Source: Streptomyces sp. P3 (GTDB taxonomy: Bacteria > Actinomycetota > Actinomycetes > Streptomycetales > Streptomycetaceae). From it: 64,000 nt of DNA. The notes under the pieces were generated by a model that was not told the DNA's origin, made no database searches, and worked only from the letters and a program-made list of their open reading frames with translations. Shown here one piece after another: positions 29,566 to 40,154 of the stretch (position 1 is its first letter; each line of letters opens with the position of its first letter). The stretch is taken from positions 7,457,501 through 7,521,500 of the forward strand of contig JAFEKX020000001.1 in assembly GCA_016893485.2 (NCBI GenBank), read 5' to 3'. The position numbers and the translations under genes were made by a program.

Positions 29566-30006
29566 GTGAAGCGAGTCATACCTGTTCTGGTGCTGTCCGT
29601 CGCGGGGTTGATCCCCGTGTGGCGCTACGAGCCGTCCATCGGGACGACGACGAGTTCGGCGAGCACGCTGGCCACGGTGACGACGCCGAGTCCTACGGCC
29701 ACCTCCTCGTCGGCGGGATCCGCGTCCACGCCGTCCACGTCCTCGAAGACGGTCGTGCGGGGCACCGCGATCAACACCTCCAAGGGCACCGTGCAGGTGC
29801 AGGTGACCTTCGAGGGCGACAAGATCGGCTCGGTGAGCATGCTCCAGCAGCCGGACCACCCGCAGACCACGGCGGCGGTCCCGGTGCTGATCGAGGAGAC
29901 CCTCAAGGCACAGAGCTCGACGATCGACACGGTGTCCGGTGCCACGATCACCAGTGACGCCTACGTCCAGTCGCTCCAGGCGGCGATCGACGCCAAGGGC
30001 GCGTGA
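29566..30006 (+). CDS. FMN-binding domain protein (flavinylated electron carrier)
   Basis: 146 residues, intact. N-terminal signal/anchor helix (MKRVIPVLVLSVAGLIPVW), a Ser/Thr-rich linker of about 50 residues, then an FMN-binding domain ending in DTVSGATITSDAYVQSLQAAI. The SGAT motif is the Thr flavinylation site used by ApbE-type FMN transferases. It lies 10 bp after the ferric-reductase gene and 1 bp before the apbE gene, so the three form a membrane/extracytoplasmic flavin electron-transfer unit. The terminal acceptor is not indicated. Confidence 0.88.
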   Translation: MKRVIPVLVLSVAGLIPVWRYEPSIGTTTSSASTLATVTTPSPTATSSSAGSASTPSTSSKTVVRGTAINTSKGTVQVQVTFEGDKIGSVSMLQQPDHPQTTAAVPVLIEETLKAQSSTIDTVSGATITSDAYVQSLQAAIDAKGA

Positions 30007-30007
30007 G

Positions 30008-30729
30008 ATGCGCCGAGTCGAGCACGTGATGGGTTTCCCGGTGTCGTTGCGCGTCGACGACGAAGGCATCGGGGACGAGGTGGCGGACGCGCTCTTCGCC
30101 TGGCTGCGCGAGGTCGACGCCCGCTTCAGCCCGTTCCGCCCGGACAGCGAGGTCTGCCGCCACGACCGGGGAGATCCAACTCGGCGACCTCAGCGCGGAC
30201 TTGGCCGAGGTTCTCGACCTCTGCGAGCAGTACCGGCTCGCGACCGGCGGCGCCTTCGACGTCCGGCTGCCCGGCCGCCCCCTGCGCGGTCGTCAAGGGC
30301 TGGTCGGTGCAGCGGGCGGCGGAACTCCTCACCGCCGCCGGCGCCCGCCGCTTCATCCTCAACGCCGGAGGCGACGTGGTCGTGTCCGGCGGCCCGTGGC
30401 GGGTGGGCGTACGGCACCCCGAACACGCCGATCAGCTGTGCACCGTACTGGAGTTGACCGACGGGGCGGTGGCGACCTCCGCGCGCTACGAGCGCGGCGA
30501 CCACATCGTCGACGGCCGCACCGGCACCCCCGCGACCGGCCTCCTCAGCGTCTCGGTCGTGGCCGCCTCCCTCACCGAGGCGGACGCCACCGCCACCGCG
30601 GCCTTCGCGCTGGGCCCGGAGGGCGTCGACTGGGCCGCGTCCCGGCCCGGTTGCGAGGTGTTCGCGGTCGACGCCGAGCGCCGGGTCCGCCGTACGCCGC
30701 GATTCCCGGTCGCGATGGTGGAGGCCTAG
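30008..30729 (+). CDS. apbE: FAD:protein FMN transferase
   Basis: About 241 residues. MRRVEHVMGFPVSLRV at the start, REVDARFSPFRPDSEV, LATGGAFDV, KGWSVQRAAELL, and ILNAGGDVVVSG with ATSARYERGDHIVDGRTG are the usual ApbE motifs (FAD and Mg binding). ApbE enzymes attach FMN to Thr of SGAT motifs, here presumably on the preceding gene product. The frame changes near 30171 (CCGGGGAGATCC) and near 30283 (GCCCCCTGCG). A perfect stem-loop at 30758-30790 follows the stop. Confidence 0.85.
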
Positions 30730-30757
30730 GCCTACGACTACTTCATCCACGACATGC

Positions 30758-30790
30758 GGAAGGGCCGCCGGGGATACCGGCGGCCCTTCC
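30758..30790. terminator. Bidirectional terminator hairpin between apbE and the GT39 gene
   Basis: GGAAGGGCCGCCGG (30758-30771) and CCGGCGGCCCTTCC (30777-30790) are perfect 14-bp arms around GGATA. It sits in the convergent gap, 29 bp after the apbE stop and 30 bp before the end of the GT39 gene. Confidence 0.85.
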
Positions 30791-30819
30791 TGTCGGGAGT
30801 TGTGGCTCGGGGGAGTGGA

Positions 30820-32981
30820 TCAGCTGACGTCGGAGGCGTCCAGGCGGTACAGGCCGCTGCTCGTCGAGGAAGTGGACGTGGACGAACTGGAGCTGTACGC
30901 CGAGGACTTGACCGCCGTGCCGTGGGCCTTGACCCAGGCCGTGATCGCGGAGTTGGTGCCCTGGCCGCCGTCGCTGCTGACGATGATGTAGTGCAACTTG
31001 CCTGACTTCACCAGGGACTTGAGCTTGGCAAGGGTCATCGCGTTGTCGCTGCCGGACCAGCCGCCCATGGAGATCACGGGCTGACCCGACTCCAGGATGA
31101 TCGAGGACGCCGTCTGGTCGGTGGAGACCGCAAGCAGCCAAGTCGCGCCGTCCTGGTGCTGCTTGAGGTAGGTGATCATCTCGGACGAGACCTGGGTGCC
31201 GCCGCCCATACCGCCGCCAGCCTGCCGCGCACCGGACTCGGAACCTGACTCGGAGCCCGACTCCGTGGAGCTGGAGGAGGACGAAGGGGCCGAACCGCTG
31301 CCGGAGGGCCGGGTGCCGGACGGGGCCGAACCACTGGGCTTCGTACCGGACTTGGTGCCGCTCGGCGCGCCGCCCATACCGCCACCGCCGCCGCCACCCA
31401 TGCCGCCACCGGTACTGGGACCGGCCGTCGGGTTGGTGCCGTTGGTGGAGGAGGTCGCCGCCGAGACCGAGTAGGCCGCGGGACCGGCGAGCAGGGCGAC
31501 GACGGCGGCGAGGGCCGCGAAACCCATCAGACGGTGGCGCCTGGTGAACCGGCCCACCAGCAGGCCGAGCACGGAGGCCACGCCCGCCACGGCGACGACG
31601 AACTCCGCGACCGTGTACACCGTGCCGGAGCCGGAGACCCGCTGGAGAAGGACGACCGCCCAGATCGAGCCGGCCGCGATCGCCGCCGGGAGCAACAAGG
31701 CCCTCCCCCAGTCCCGGCTCCGCCCGACCGGGAGACCCCACGGCCACCGAACCCTCACGGAAGGCGCGGTACAGCAGCACCCCGCCCGCACCGGCCAGAG
31801 CGGCGATGCCGGGGGCCATGGCGGTGACGTAGTAAGGGTGGAACGTGCCCTCGGCGAGCGAGAAGGTCAGGAAGTGGAGGACGAACCAGCCGCCCCAGAG
31901 CAGCAGGGCCGCGCGCTTGGCGTCCGTGCGGGGAGCGCGGCCCCGCAGGACCAGCCCGCCGATGAGCGCGATCGCCGCGAAGGGGATCAGCCAGGAGATC
32001 TGGCCGCCCATGATCTCGTTGAACATCCGGTACAGGCCCGAACTCCCGCCGAACGAAGCCCCGTTGCCCTGCGAGCCGACCGAGGAGCCGGCGCCGAAGA
32101 TGCGGCCGAAGCCGTTGTAGCCGATGACGAGGTCCCACACCGTGTTGTCGGTGGAGCCGCCGATGTAGGGGCGGGAGGACGCGGGGATCAGGTCGACGAT
32201 CACCATCCACCAGGCGCTGGAGACGACCAGCGCGACGGTGGCGACGGCGAGGTTGCGGATGCGCCTGCCGAGGGAGACGTCAGTGGCCCAGAGGTAGACG
32301 AGGAAGAACGCGGGCAGGACGACGTACGCCTGCATCATCTTGGTGTTGAACGCGAAGCCGATCGCGACCGCCGACCACACCAGCGGCATCAACGTCCCGT
32401 TGCGGACGGCCTTCATGAGCGCCGCGGCGCCGAGCATCATCAGCAGGACGAGGATCGGGTCCGGGTTGGTGTCACGGGTGATGGCGACCGTGATCGGGGT
32501 GAGGGTGAGGACGATCGCCGAGATCGTGCCCGCCACCGCGCCGAAGTCCCGCTTCACCTGGCGGTACAGGAGGGCCACCGAACCCGTGCCCGCCGCGACC
32601 ATCGGCAGCGTCAACTGCCAGGTGCCGTAACCGAACACGCGGGCGGAGAGGCCCATCACCCAGAGGGCGAAGGGTGGTTTGTCGACCGTGATGAAGCTGC
32701 CGGAGTCGAGCGCGCCGAAGAAGAACGCCTTCCAGCTCTTGGTGCCGCTGTAGACGGCCGCGTCGTAGAAGGTGTTGCCGGTGATCGAGGTCAGGTTCCA
32801 CGCGTAGAGCGCGGTGGCGAGGAGCAGGATGCCCCACAGGGCCGGGCGGGCCCAGCGGGGTCGTCCGCCGGGCCCGTGAAGAGCCTTCTGGCACGGGAGT
32901 TGAGGCCGCCGTCGGCGGGCGGGCCCGCGCGGTGCGAGCGACGGGCGCTCTCCTGACCGGGGGCGGGGCGAGGGTCGTCAT
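30820..32981 (-). CDS. GT39 (ArnT/PMT-like) membrane glycosyltransferase
   Basis: About 720 residues. After a Pro/Arg-rich cytoplasmic N-terminus it has multiple TM helices, the lumenal/extracellular GT39 signature GSFITVDKPPFALWV (DKPP), and ITRDTNPDPILVLLMM. A Gly/Ser/Pro-rich low-complexity linker precedes a C-terminal soluble domain (SSEMITYLKQHQDGATWLLAV ... IISSDGGQG-like), the usual layout of actinobacterial GT39 proteins. It would transfer a polyprenyl-phosphate-linked sugar to an extracytoplasmic acceptor. Frame changes are needed near 32850 and near 31735 (GTGGGGTCTCC on the minus strand). The GT2 gene that normally supplies the polyprenyl-phosphate sugar is only a remnant immediately upstream. 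Confidence 0.85.
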
Positions 32982-33099
32982 GACGCGTACTCCAGGTGTT
33001 CCGCGGAAGAGGCGGGCGCCCCGACGGGCAGGACAGGGGTGGTGGTGCGGGTGCGGCGGGTATGTCGACGCGGCTGTCGGGGTCGTCGATCTCAGCCGG

Positions 33100-33354
33100 C
33101 TGCCCGGTGGCCAGGTCGCCGTGACCGGACAGGAGCGGCGCGAACAGCGGCAGGAAGCCCTCGAGGCCGGTGGAGAGATCGACGTCCATGTACGCGACGA
33201 CGTCCGCTCCGGAGCGGCTCCACACGTGCTTGAGGGCGCGGCCCCGGCCCTTGGCGTCGACGTGCACGGCGTGCACGTGCGGCAGCCGCTGGGTGAGGTC
33301 GAGCGCCGTCTCGACCGGGCGCTGCCGGACGCCTCCCGCGTTCTGTGCGTTCAT
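33100..33354 (-). pseudogene. GT2 (polyprenyl-phosphate mannosyltransferase-like) remnant
   Basis: About 85 residues match the middle of DPM1-like family 2 glycosyltransferases: LPHVHAVHVDAKGRGRALKH and VVAYMDVDLSTGLEGFLPLF (the DxD of the active site). The N-terminal Rossmann segment (first 60 or so residues in the family) and everything after LLSGHGDLATG, including the C-terminal membrane part, are missing. This is too much to be a simple indel. A start-like ATG exists at 33354, but a working enzyme is unlikely. Such genes usually precede GT39 genes, so this is an in-place deletion. Confidence 0.7.
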
Positions 33355-33452
33355 GACGGTGACTTTCCGGTCCCCGCCTGTGCCGTTGCTGAGCCTTCAC
33401 TGAGCGGCCGATGAGAATCAGCGGACTCACAGGTCGCGCACAGCGCGCTGAG

Positions 33453-33478
33453 GCCGGGCCCCAATGCTGGGGCCCGGC
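33453..33478. terminator. Strong hairpin downstream of fxsT copy 1
   Basis: GCCGGGCCCC-AATGCT-GGGGCCCGGC, perfect 10-bp arms, 30 bp after the stop of the TIR-NB-ARC-TPR gene. It probably terminates the long leftward operon. Confidence 0.8.
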
Positions 33479-33507
33479 ACGGCAGTTCGGGCCGGGCGCG
33501 GAGGGCG

Positions 33508-36500
33508 TCAGATGGGCTGCGGTTCGAAGTCCCAGCCGGGTGGTTCCTCCGCTCCCGTCCCCGACGCGTCCTCGCAGGCGCGGACGAGCGGATGGTCGCG
33601 GCCGACGGCGTCGCGGGCCCGCAGCAGGGTCTCCCGGCGCAGCTCGGCCGCCTCCTCGGGCCGTCCGGACAGCCAGCGGACCGCCGCCGCGTTCAGGGCG
33701 CAGCCGAGGGTCCACGGATGGTCGGCGCCCACGGCGTTCGTCATGCCCCGCAGCGCCTGCTCGATCAGCCGTGCCCCGGCGGCCCGGTCGCCGCCGAGCC
33801 ACAGCAGCAGGCCCCGGTTGCCGAGGACTCCCACGGTGTACGGGTGGTCGTCGCCGAGGAGATGCCGGTAGCCGTCGGCGACCGCGTCCGTCAGCTCGGC
33901 GGACTCGGTGAGATCGCCGTACGAGCGCAGGAAGGAGGCGTGGTCGGCCTGGACCATCAGGGTCATCGGATGGCGGACGCCCTGGAGGTTCCGGCACCGT
34001 TCGACGAGGCTGCGCAGCAGGTCGGCGGCGGCGGGGACATCGCCTGAACGGCGAAGGCACAGCGCCTGGTTGTGCAGGGCGGCCAGGGTCTGCGGATGGT
34101 GGTCGCCCATGGTCCGGCGGTGCAGCAGGGAGTTGACGCCCTGGAGCGCGGTGGCGTCCTGGTGGCGGCCCAGCAGGCGCAGCGAGCGGGCGTACGTGAG
34201 CCCGCTCAGCAGGGTCGACTGGTGGTCGGAGCCGAACGACTGCCGCCGCAGGACGAGGAGTTGGGCGTGGACGTCGGCCGCTTCCTGGTAGCGGCCGAGG
34301 AGGCCGAGAGCGACGCCGAGGTTGTTGAGGCAGGCCTGGGTGCGGGGGCTTCGGGACCGTCGAGGACGTCGTAGGCGCGCCAGACGTCCTCGAAGAGCTG
34401 GTGGGCCTCCTTGAAGAGGCCGAGCGCCATCAGGGAGCCGCCGAGGCCCGCCTCGGCGCGCAGCAGGTCGAGGTCGTCGGAGGGGCGCTCCTCGGCGAGT
34501 TGCTCGACGACGGCCCGGCCGACGGCCTCCGCCTCGCGGTAACGGCCGCACCGGCGCAGCATGTTGGCGTGCTGGTGGACGAGGACCAGCATCGACGGGT
34601 GCGTCGGCGCGAGCCGGATCCGCCAGCGGGCCAGCACCTGTTCGCACAGGGTGAGTCCGGTGCTCTCCTCGTCGCGCAGCCGGAGGTACTCGATGCAGTT
34701 GAGGACGAGATCGCGCACCGGAGCCTCGGAGCTCTCCAGGGCGCCCGACGGGTGCAGATGCGGCAACAGTTCCGCGTACACAGGCCAGTTGGCGACCTCG
34801 GACGGCGAACGGGGATCGGCCGAGACCAGCACGCGGCAGGCGACCGCCGAGAGTTCGTCGCGTTCGCCGGGGGTGAGGGTGCGGCGCAGGAAGCGGTGGT
34901 AGAGGCGGTGCATCTCCACGCTGTCCACATAGCCGACGCTGTCCGAGGGCTGAACGTAGTCCATCCGCACGGCAGTTGACTCCGACAGGCGGCGCAGCGC
35001 GCCGAGCCAGTGGGCCGGGTCGGCGGCCAACTCGGCCAGCAGCGTGGGGAGATCGCCGGGACGGGCCCGCTGGAGCTGGCGTACGGGAATGGAGCCGGGG
35101 AGAACATCGCGAACAGGCGCAGAAGTTCGGTGGCCTCGGGGCTGTCCTGCTCCAGCGAGTCGAGGGTGAGGGCCCAGCTGGTCTGGAAGCCGATCGGGTA
35201 GTCCGGCAGGGTCTGGATGCCGATCTCGTCGGCGTCGCCCCGGCGCAGTAGCCCGATGTACTCGGCCGCCGACATCCGGTTCGCGTCCAGCCACGCCGTC
35301 GTCTGGGCCAGCAGCAGCGGGAAGTCCTCGACGGCGTCGGCGAGTTGGTCGGCCTCGTCCTCGGTGAGCCGCTCCACGTGCCGCCGCGCGTAACTGATGC
35401 TCTCCGCCCGGGTGAACCGCTCCACCTGCACCTCGGCGACCCCGCCGGACGCGGCCCAGCCCTGCGTGAGGGTGGTCACCGCGACATGGCCACCGGCCTC
35501 GGGGAGGAGGTCGTAGACCTGTTCCAGGTCGTCGGCGCTGTCGAGGACGAGGAGCCAGCGGCGGTGCGGGCGGCCCGTGCGCAGCGCCTCGCGGACCGCG
35601 CGGACCCGCTCGGGCAGCGCGCTGCTGTCGGCGAGGCCGAGCGGTTCGGCGAGGTCGGCGAACTGCTGGCGGGCGGTGGCGCGGAAGCTCGCGCTGATCC
35701 ACCAGACCACGTCGTACTCGTTGGCGAACCGGTGGGCGTACTCGATGGCGATCTGGCTCTTGCCGACGCCCGAGATACCGCGCAGCGCGACCCGGGCACC
35801 CGCCGGAGGGGGCCGTTCTCGAAGAGGGCGCGGAGTTCCTCCAGGACCGTGTCGCGGCCGGTGAAGCGGAAGTTGCGGCGTGGCACGTTCCACACGGCGG
35901 GCGGCGCGTCCGGGAAGCGGGGGCGACGGACTCGTCCTCGGGCTCCGGCCGGGCGTCCTGGAGGTCGAGCGTGGTCAGCAGCCGGCGCAGCGCCTCGGCC
36001 GGGTCCAGTTCACGCAGACTGACCGGTCCCAGCACCGCGGTCGAGGGGGCAGGGTGCGGGCGGAGAGGTCCACGGCGGCGAACCGGTCCGGGTCCGCCCC
36101 GACCACCGCGCCCAGCGCCTCGCTCCACTCCGGCTCGGTGCGCTGACCGAGCCGCAGGTACTCCTCGTCGAGCAGCAGCAGCACCCGGCCGGGCGCGCTG
36201 AGGAGATCGGACAGCAGCCGGGCCAGCGGCACCCCGGGCGGCGGGTCCCAGCGCAGCAGGAACGTCTGGCAGCCGTGCCGCTCCAGCTGCCGCGCCGTCC
36301 ACACGGCCCACGCGCGGTCGGTGCCGGCATAGCTGATCGTGATGTGGTGCGGCGACCAGACACCGGACGCGGGACGCCGTCCGGTGCGTTGACCTGGGAC
36401 GGTGTGCTCTGCGGGGAGGGTGGCGGTCCTGCCGTTCAGCGCGGGCACGACGACATGGCCCTGGCCTACGACCGCGTCCGCGACGATCTCGCTGGGCAGC

Positions 36501-36838
36501 TCGACGGTACGGACCGGGACACCCCAGCGGTTGCTGATCGTCAGCCAGATCGTGCCCGGGCCCGGCGCGCGGCTCGCCTTGATCACGAAGCGGGCCGGGC
36601 CGTAGGTGCCGCCGAAGCGGTGCAGGACCACGCTGGGTTCGTTCAGCGCCTCGCACACGAAGCGGCGGGAGCCGTCCAGGGAGACGCCGAAGTCGAACTC
36701 CTCCTCCTCGTACGGCCAGTCCTCGGGCGCCGCCGGGCCGTTGAGGTCGACGGTGACGAGATAGCTCTGCCCCGCCTGGGCCTTGCGGGGCCAGCCCACC
36801 AGGGGCTCGATCATCAACGCAGCGGGATCGCCGCTCAT
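33508..36838 (-). CDS. FxsT copy 1: beta-domain-TIR-NB-ARC-TPR protein
   Basis: About 1,110 residues. Residues 1-160 form a beta-rich domain (QSYLVTVDLNGP ... WPYEEEEFDFGVSLDG ... GTIWLTISNRWGVPV) absent from copy 2. Residues 165-290 are a TIR domain (HHITISYAGTDRAWAVWTAR, RVLLLLDEEY). NB-ARC follows: VALRGISGVGKSQIAIEYA (P-loop), RRWLLVLDSADDLEQ (Walker B), DFPLLLAQTTAWLDA. The C-terminal half is TPR repeats ending GWDFEPQPI. This is the layout of the 'FxSxx-COOH system TPR protein', a STAND-type switch with a TIR. Frame changes are near 36045, 35916, 35807, 35098 (CGGGGAGAAC) and 34345. ATG 36838 overlaps the CHAT stop as ATGA. Confidence 0.85.
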
Positions 36839-38133
36839 GTCCTCGCCTCCTGCGCGCGGACGCTGAGCCGCAGCGTGGTCAAGGGGTGTCCGAAGTAGAG
36901 GAACATGAAGCTGTAGAGGATCGGCAGAATCTGCCGCTGCCCCTCGGCGTCGAACCGGTCGTCGTCACCGTAGACGTACGGCAGCGGATCGGGCAGCCGG
37001 GCGACGGCGGCGGCCCGGAAGTCGCGCAGGGCGCGGGCGACGGCAGTTCGGGGTCGGCGCAGAGCCGGCCGACGAGTTCGCGGATCAGGGCGTGCGCCAC
37101 GTCGTCGCCGACCTTGCCCGAGGTGGCGATGCAGCCGCCCCGCGCCCTTGCGGAGGAAGAGCTCCGCGAAGCCGCGCAGGGCGTTCTCGCCGAGCGGCCG
37201 GTTGTTCACGAACCGGGCGGGTGGCAGGCGTTCAGGCACACCAGGGTGCGGCGGCCGTCCAGCGCGGACATGTCCAGGTCGTTGAGTTCGTTCCAGGTGA
37301 CCGTGCCGAGCTTGAGCTTGTACAGGTTCGGGCCGTGGGTCGCGTGACAGCCCATGTAGACGAGACCGGCGCCGAGGCTCGGGCGGGCGAGTTCGGTGAG
37401 GAAGGTGCGGGTGGTGCCGAAGTGGCCCCGGTGCTCGAAGTTCTCGAACACCGTGGCGTCCCGGCGCATCTCCTCCGCGTAGTAGCCCAGCACATGGCCG
37501 GAGCAGACCGCCGGTTCGTTGAAGGGGGTGCGGCCGGCCTCGCGGATGGTGGTCCAGCGGACCACGGTCACCAGGGCACCGAGGATGCCGTCGTCCACGC
37601 CGTGGTCCCGGCCGCCGGTCAGGCGCAGCATCTCCCAGGGGATGTCGTAGTCGGTGTCGTCCCAGATCACCAGGTGCAGGTCGGGGCCGAAGCGGGCGCG
37701 GAGTTCGTTGATCCAGCGCACGACGTCCCCTTGGTGGCCGGACCATTCGGCCACCGCCCGGAAGATCTCGGTGGGTGGGAAGCCGTCGGGGCGGAGGTTG
37801 CTCAGGGCGAGGCCGGTGGGGCGTAGGCGGGTGTCTTCCGAGTCGAGGGAGAGTTCCAGGTCGCCGCTGTGGCCTGTCAGCCAGAAGACCTCCTGGCCGG
37901 TGTCGTCGTAGGCCCTGTTCACCGCCAACTTGGCGAAGCCGGGCGGGAGTTGGGCGTTCGGGTCTACGGGGTCGGGGTGAGCGGTACGGGTTCGTACGGC
38001 TCTACGACGTGTTCGGGGACGCCGGCTGTGCGTGGGGCGGTGAGGGGTTCGGGGGCGGGTCTGCGGGCGGGGGTTCCTGGGCCCAGGGGGACTGCTCCGC
38101 CGAGGGGGCGGGGGCCGGGGGTTCAGCGGGCAT
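36835..38133 (-). CDS. CHAT-domain (caspase-like) peptidase
   Basis: About 430 residues. A Pro-rich N-terminus (start ATG 38133 proposed) precedes an alpha/beta region with LHLVIWDDTDYDIPWEMLRL, typical of CHAT proteins. The catalytic pair is VYMGCHATHG (His) and RRTLVCLNACH (Cys). CHAT proteases act in bacterial conflict and cell-death systems, cleaving a partner on activation. The frame changes near 37220, 37135 and 37045, and the extreme N-terminus also needs changes near 38000. It lies between the vWA gene and FxsT copy 1 and is coupled to the latter by a 4-bp overlap, so it may be controlled by, or signal to, the TIR-NB-ARC-TPR protein. Confidence 0.8.
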
Positions 38134-38180
38134 GCGTCACCCCGGTGTGAGGTTGTCGGTCGGGTGCGGGTCTGTGGGGG

Positions 38181-38215
38181 CTGGTCGCGCAGTTCCCCGC
38201 GCCCCTTTGGGGCGC
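38181..38215. repeat. Common Streptomyces intergenic repeat with hairpin
   Basis: The sequence CTGGTCGCGCAGTTCCCCGC followed by GCCCCTTTGGGGCGC is the dispersed element found in many Streptomyces intergenic regions. GCGCCCC (38199-38205) and GGGGCGC (38209-38215) form a 7-bp stem around TTT. It sits between the vWA gene and the CHAT gene, where it could attenuate transcription or stabilise mRNA ends. Confidence 0.75.
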
Positions 38216-38244
38216 TGATCTGCGGGGGCCTAAAAGGTGCTCGC

Positions 38245-40154
38245 TTAGTGGGCATGGGGCACCGCCCCCGCGTTGTGCGGCCTGCCACTGTCACTCCGCC
38301 CAGGGCGTCCCCCAGGAGGAAGGGGAGGTCCGGGTGGGGTTGGCGGGCCGCGTCTACGACCACGGAGTGGAGGCGCATGCGGCCCATGGCGCCGATGTGG
38401 GCGGCGGCGGTGATCGCGTCGTCGATGCCGGTGCGGCGGACCGGGCCCAGGAGGCGACCGCCCGCGCTGGCGTCCAAGGGGACGTTGCCTCGGCCGTCGG
38501 AGACGACTACCAGCCAGGCCTCGACCAGGTTGGAGCGCTGTTGGAAGGCTCGGCGGAGGAGTTGGTCGGTGAGGGTCAGGCCGTGGGCCAGGGGGTGCTG
38601 CGGCCGGGCTGGCGGTGGAGGGCGCTGCCGACCCTCGGGTCCAGGACGCTGCGGGCGATGAAGTGGTCGGCGCGCAACTCGTGGGCCGCGTCTCTGCTGC
38701 CGACCTCTACCAGGCAGACCGAAGCCCGTCCCGTGTAGGCCCATTGAAGGTAGGGGGCGAGGGCCGGTTGCCAGTCCCAGCCTCGGCGGCAGGTGTGGTC
38801 GAGGAGGAGGACCAGCATGCGTTCGGCCACCGGGAGGCGGGCGTAGCTGCGGAAGTCCCCTGGCAGGACGACCAGTTGGCCGTCGCCGGCCGCTCGTAGC
38901 GCACGGCGGCCCGGCAGGTTCTGGTGTTTGGCCGCCTCCACGACCGTCGCAACGACCGCCAGATCCCGCAGGGTTGTCGCGGAGCGGACGCCTATCACCG
39001 GGCCCCGCGCGGAACTTGGTTCCGGGCGGCGTTGCCAGGGGATGCGCAGCGGTGCGAACTCCCGTAGGAACCTCGCGTCGTCCTCCGGGAACGGGGAGCC
39101 CTGGCCCTCTCCCGTGTCGGCCGTGAAGGTGTCGAGGGCTTCGGCGGGGCCTGCGGGGAGTGCCATCGCGCCGCCCGGCTGGCCGGTCGGAGCGGTCTCC
39201 TCGGGTGCCGGGTCCGCCTTCGGCTGTTCGGGGGCGGTGGGCGGCCGTCGGTGCCGTCGCCGGTGGCGAGTGAAGTGCCGTTGGCGGAGTGGCCGGTGCC
39301 GGCCGGGGTCGCCGGGGGGTGCGGCCACGCCCAGGAGGCGGGCGGCCTCGTCGACGTGGTCGGGGCCGCAGGTGTCCGCGCCGTTCACCATCGCCAGGAC
39401 CCGGGCCAGGCGTGCCAGCCCGATCGCCCGGCGGCCGCTGGTGTCCCCGCGGAACAGGCCCACGGCGTGTGCCGCCGCCTCCTCGGTCAGGGTGCACGCC
39501 GGGCGCGTGCGGGCCGTGAGTGCGGTGCGCCAGGACGGCGGCAACTCGCCCAGCCCCGGCTCGGGTTCACGTCCGTCGAGCGCGTCCAGCACCCGGTCGG
39601 GGCCGCTGCTGGTCCGCCGTAGACCGGCCGCGTTGAGGCGGATCGGGAAGCGGTCCAGCAGGTGGGGAGAGGCGGCCGATCTCCGCCTCCTGGCAGGCGG
39701 CCAGCCAGCGGGCGCGGGGGCGCCAGCGGGCCCGGAAGCCGGACCGCTCGACCGCCGCCACGTCCGCGCCGAGGAGTTGTACGGCCGCCCGCATGCCCGG
39801 CAGGCTGAGGCGGACCAGGTCGGGGACCACGACGACCATCGCGGAGTCGGGGGTGGTGTCCACCAACGGGCCTGGTGACAAAGAGAAGTTGACACCGTTG
39901 CCGTCGTGGCGCAGCGTCGGGCGCAGCCACAGTTCGTCGTCACCGGTGACCGAGCCGAGCGTGGTGCGCCGTACGGGACGCTGCTCGCGGAGCTGGAGCA
40001 GGGCGGCGAAGGCGTCCGTCACCGGGGCGACCATCTCCGGCTCCAGGTCGAACAGCAGCACCCCGTCGAGGCCGGGGCCCAGCGCGGAGCAGGCCAGGAC
40101 CTGTAACAGGCGCTGCCGGGGCCCGACCGGACGCGCCTCCGCGGGCGCGCTCAC
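38245..40154 (-). CDS. ChlD-like protein: degenerate AAA region, acidic/Pro linker, vWA domain
   Basis: About 637 residues. The N-terminal third (RLLQVLACSALGPGLDGVLLFDLEPE ... LLDRFPIRLNAAG) resembles the inactive AAA half of magnesium-chelatase ChlD; a linker rich in Arg, Pro and Glu follows; the C-terminal third is a von Willebrand A domain with LVVLPGDFRSYARL, LVLLLDHTCRRGWDW and AWLVVVSDGRGNVPL. It overlaps the ChlI-like ATPase stop (GTGA at 40154). ChlI/ChlD-like pairs outside chlorophyll synthesis occur with peptidase effectors in NTP-dependent conflict systems. Frame changes near 39661 (GGTGGGGAGAGG), 38590 and about 38275; the stop at 38245-38247 depends on the last. Confidence 0.75.
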
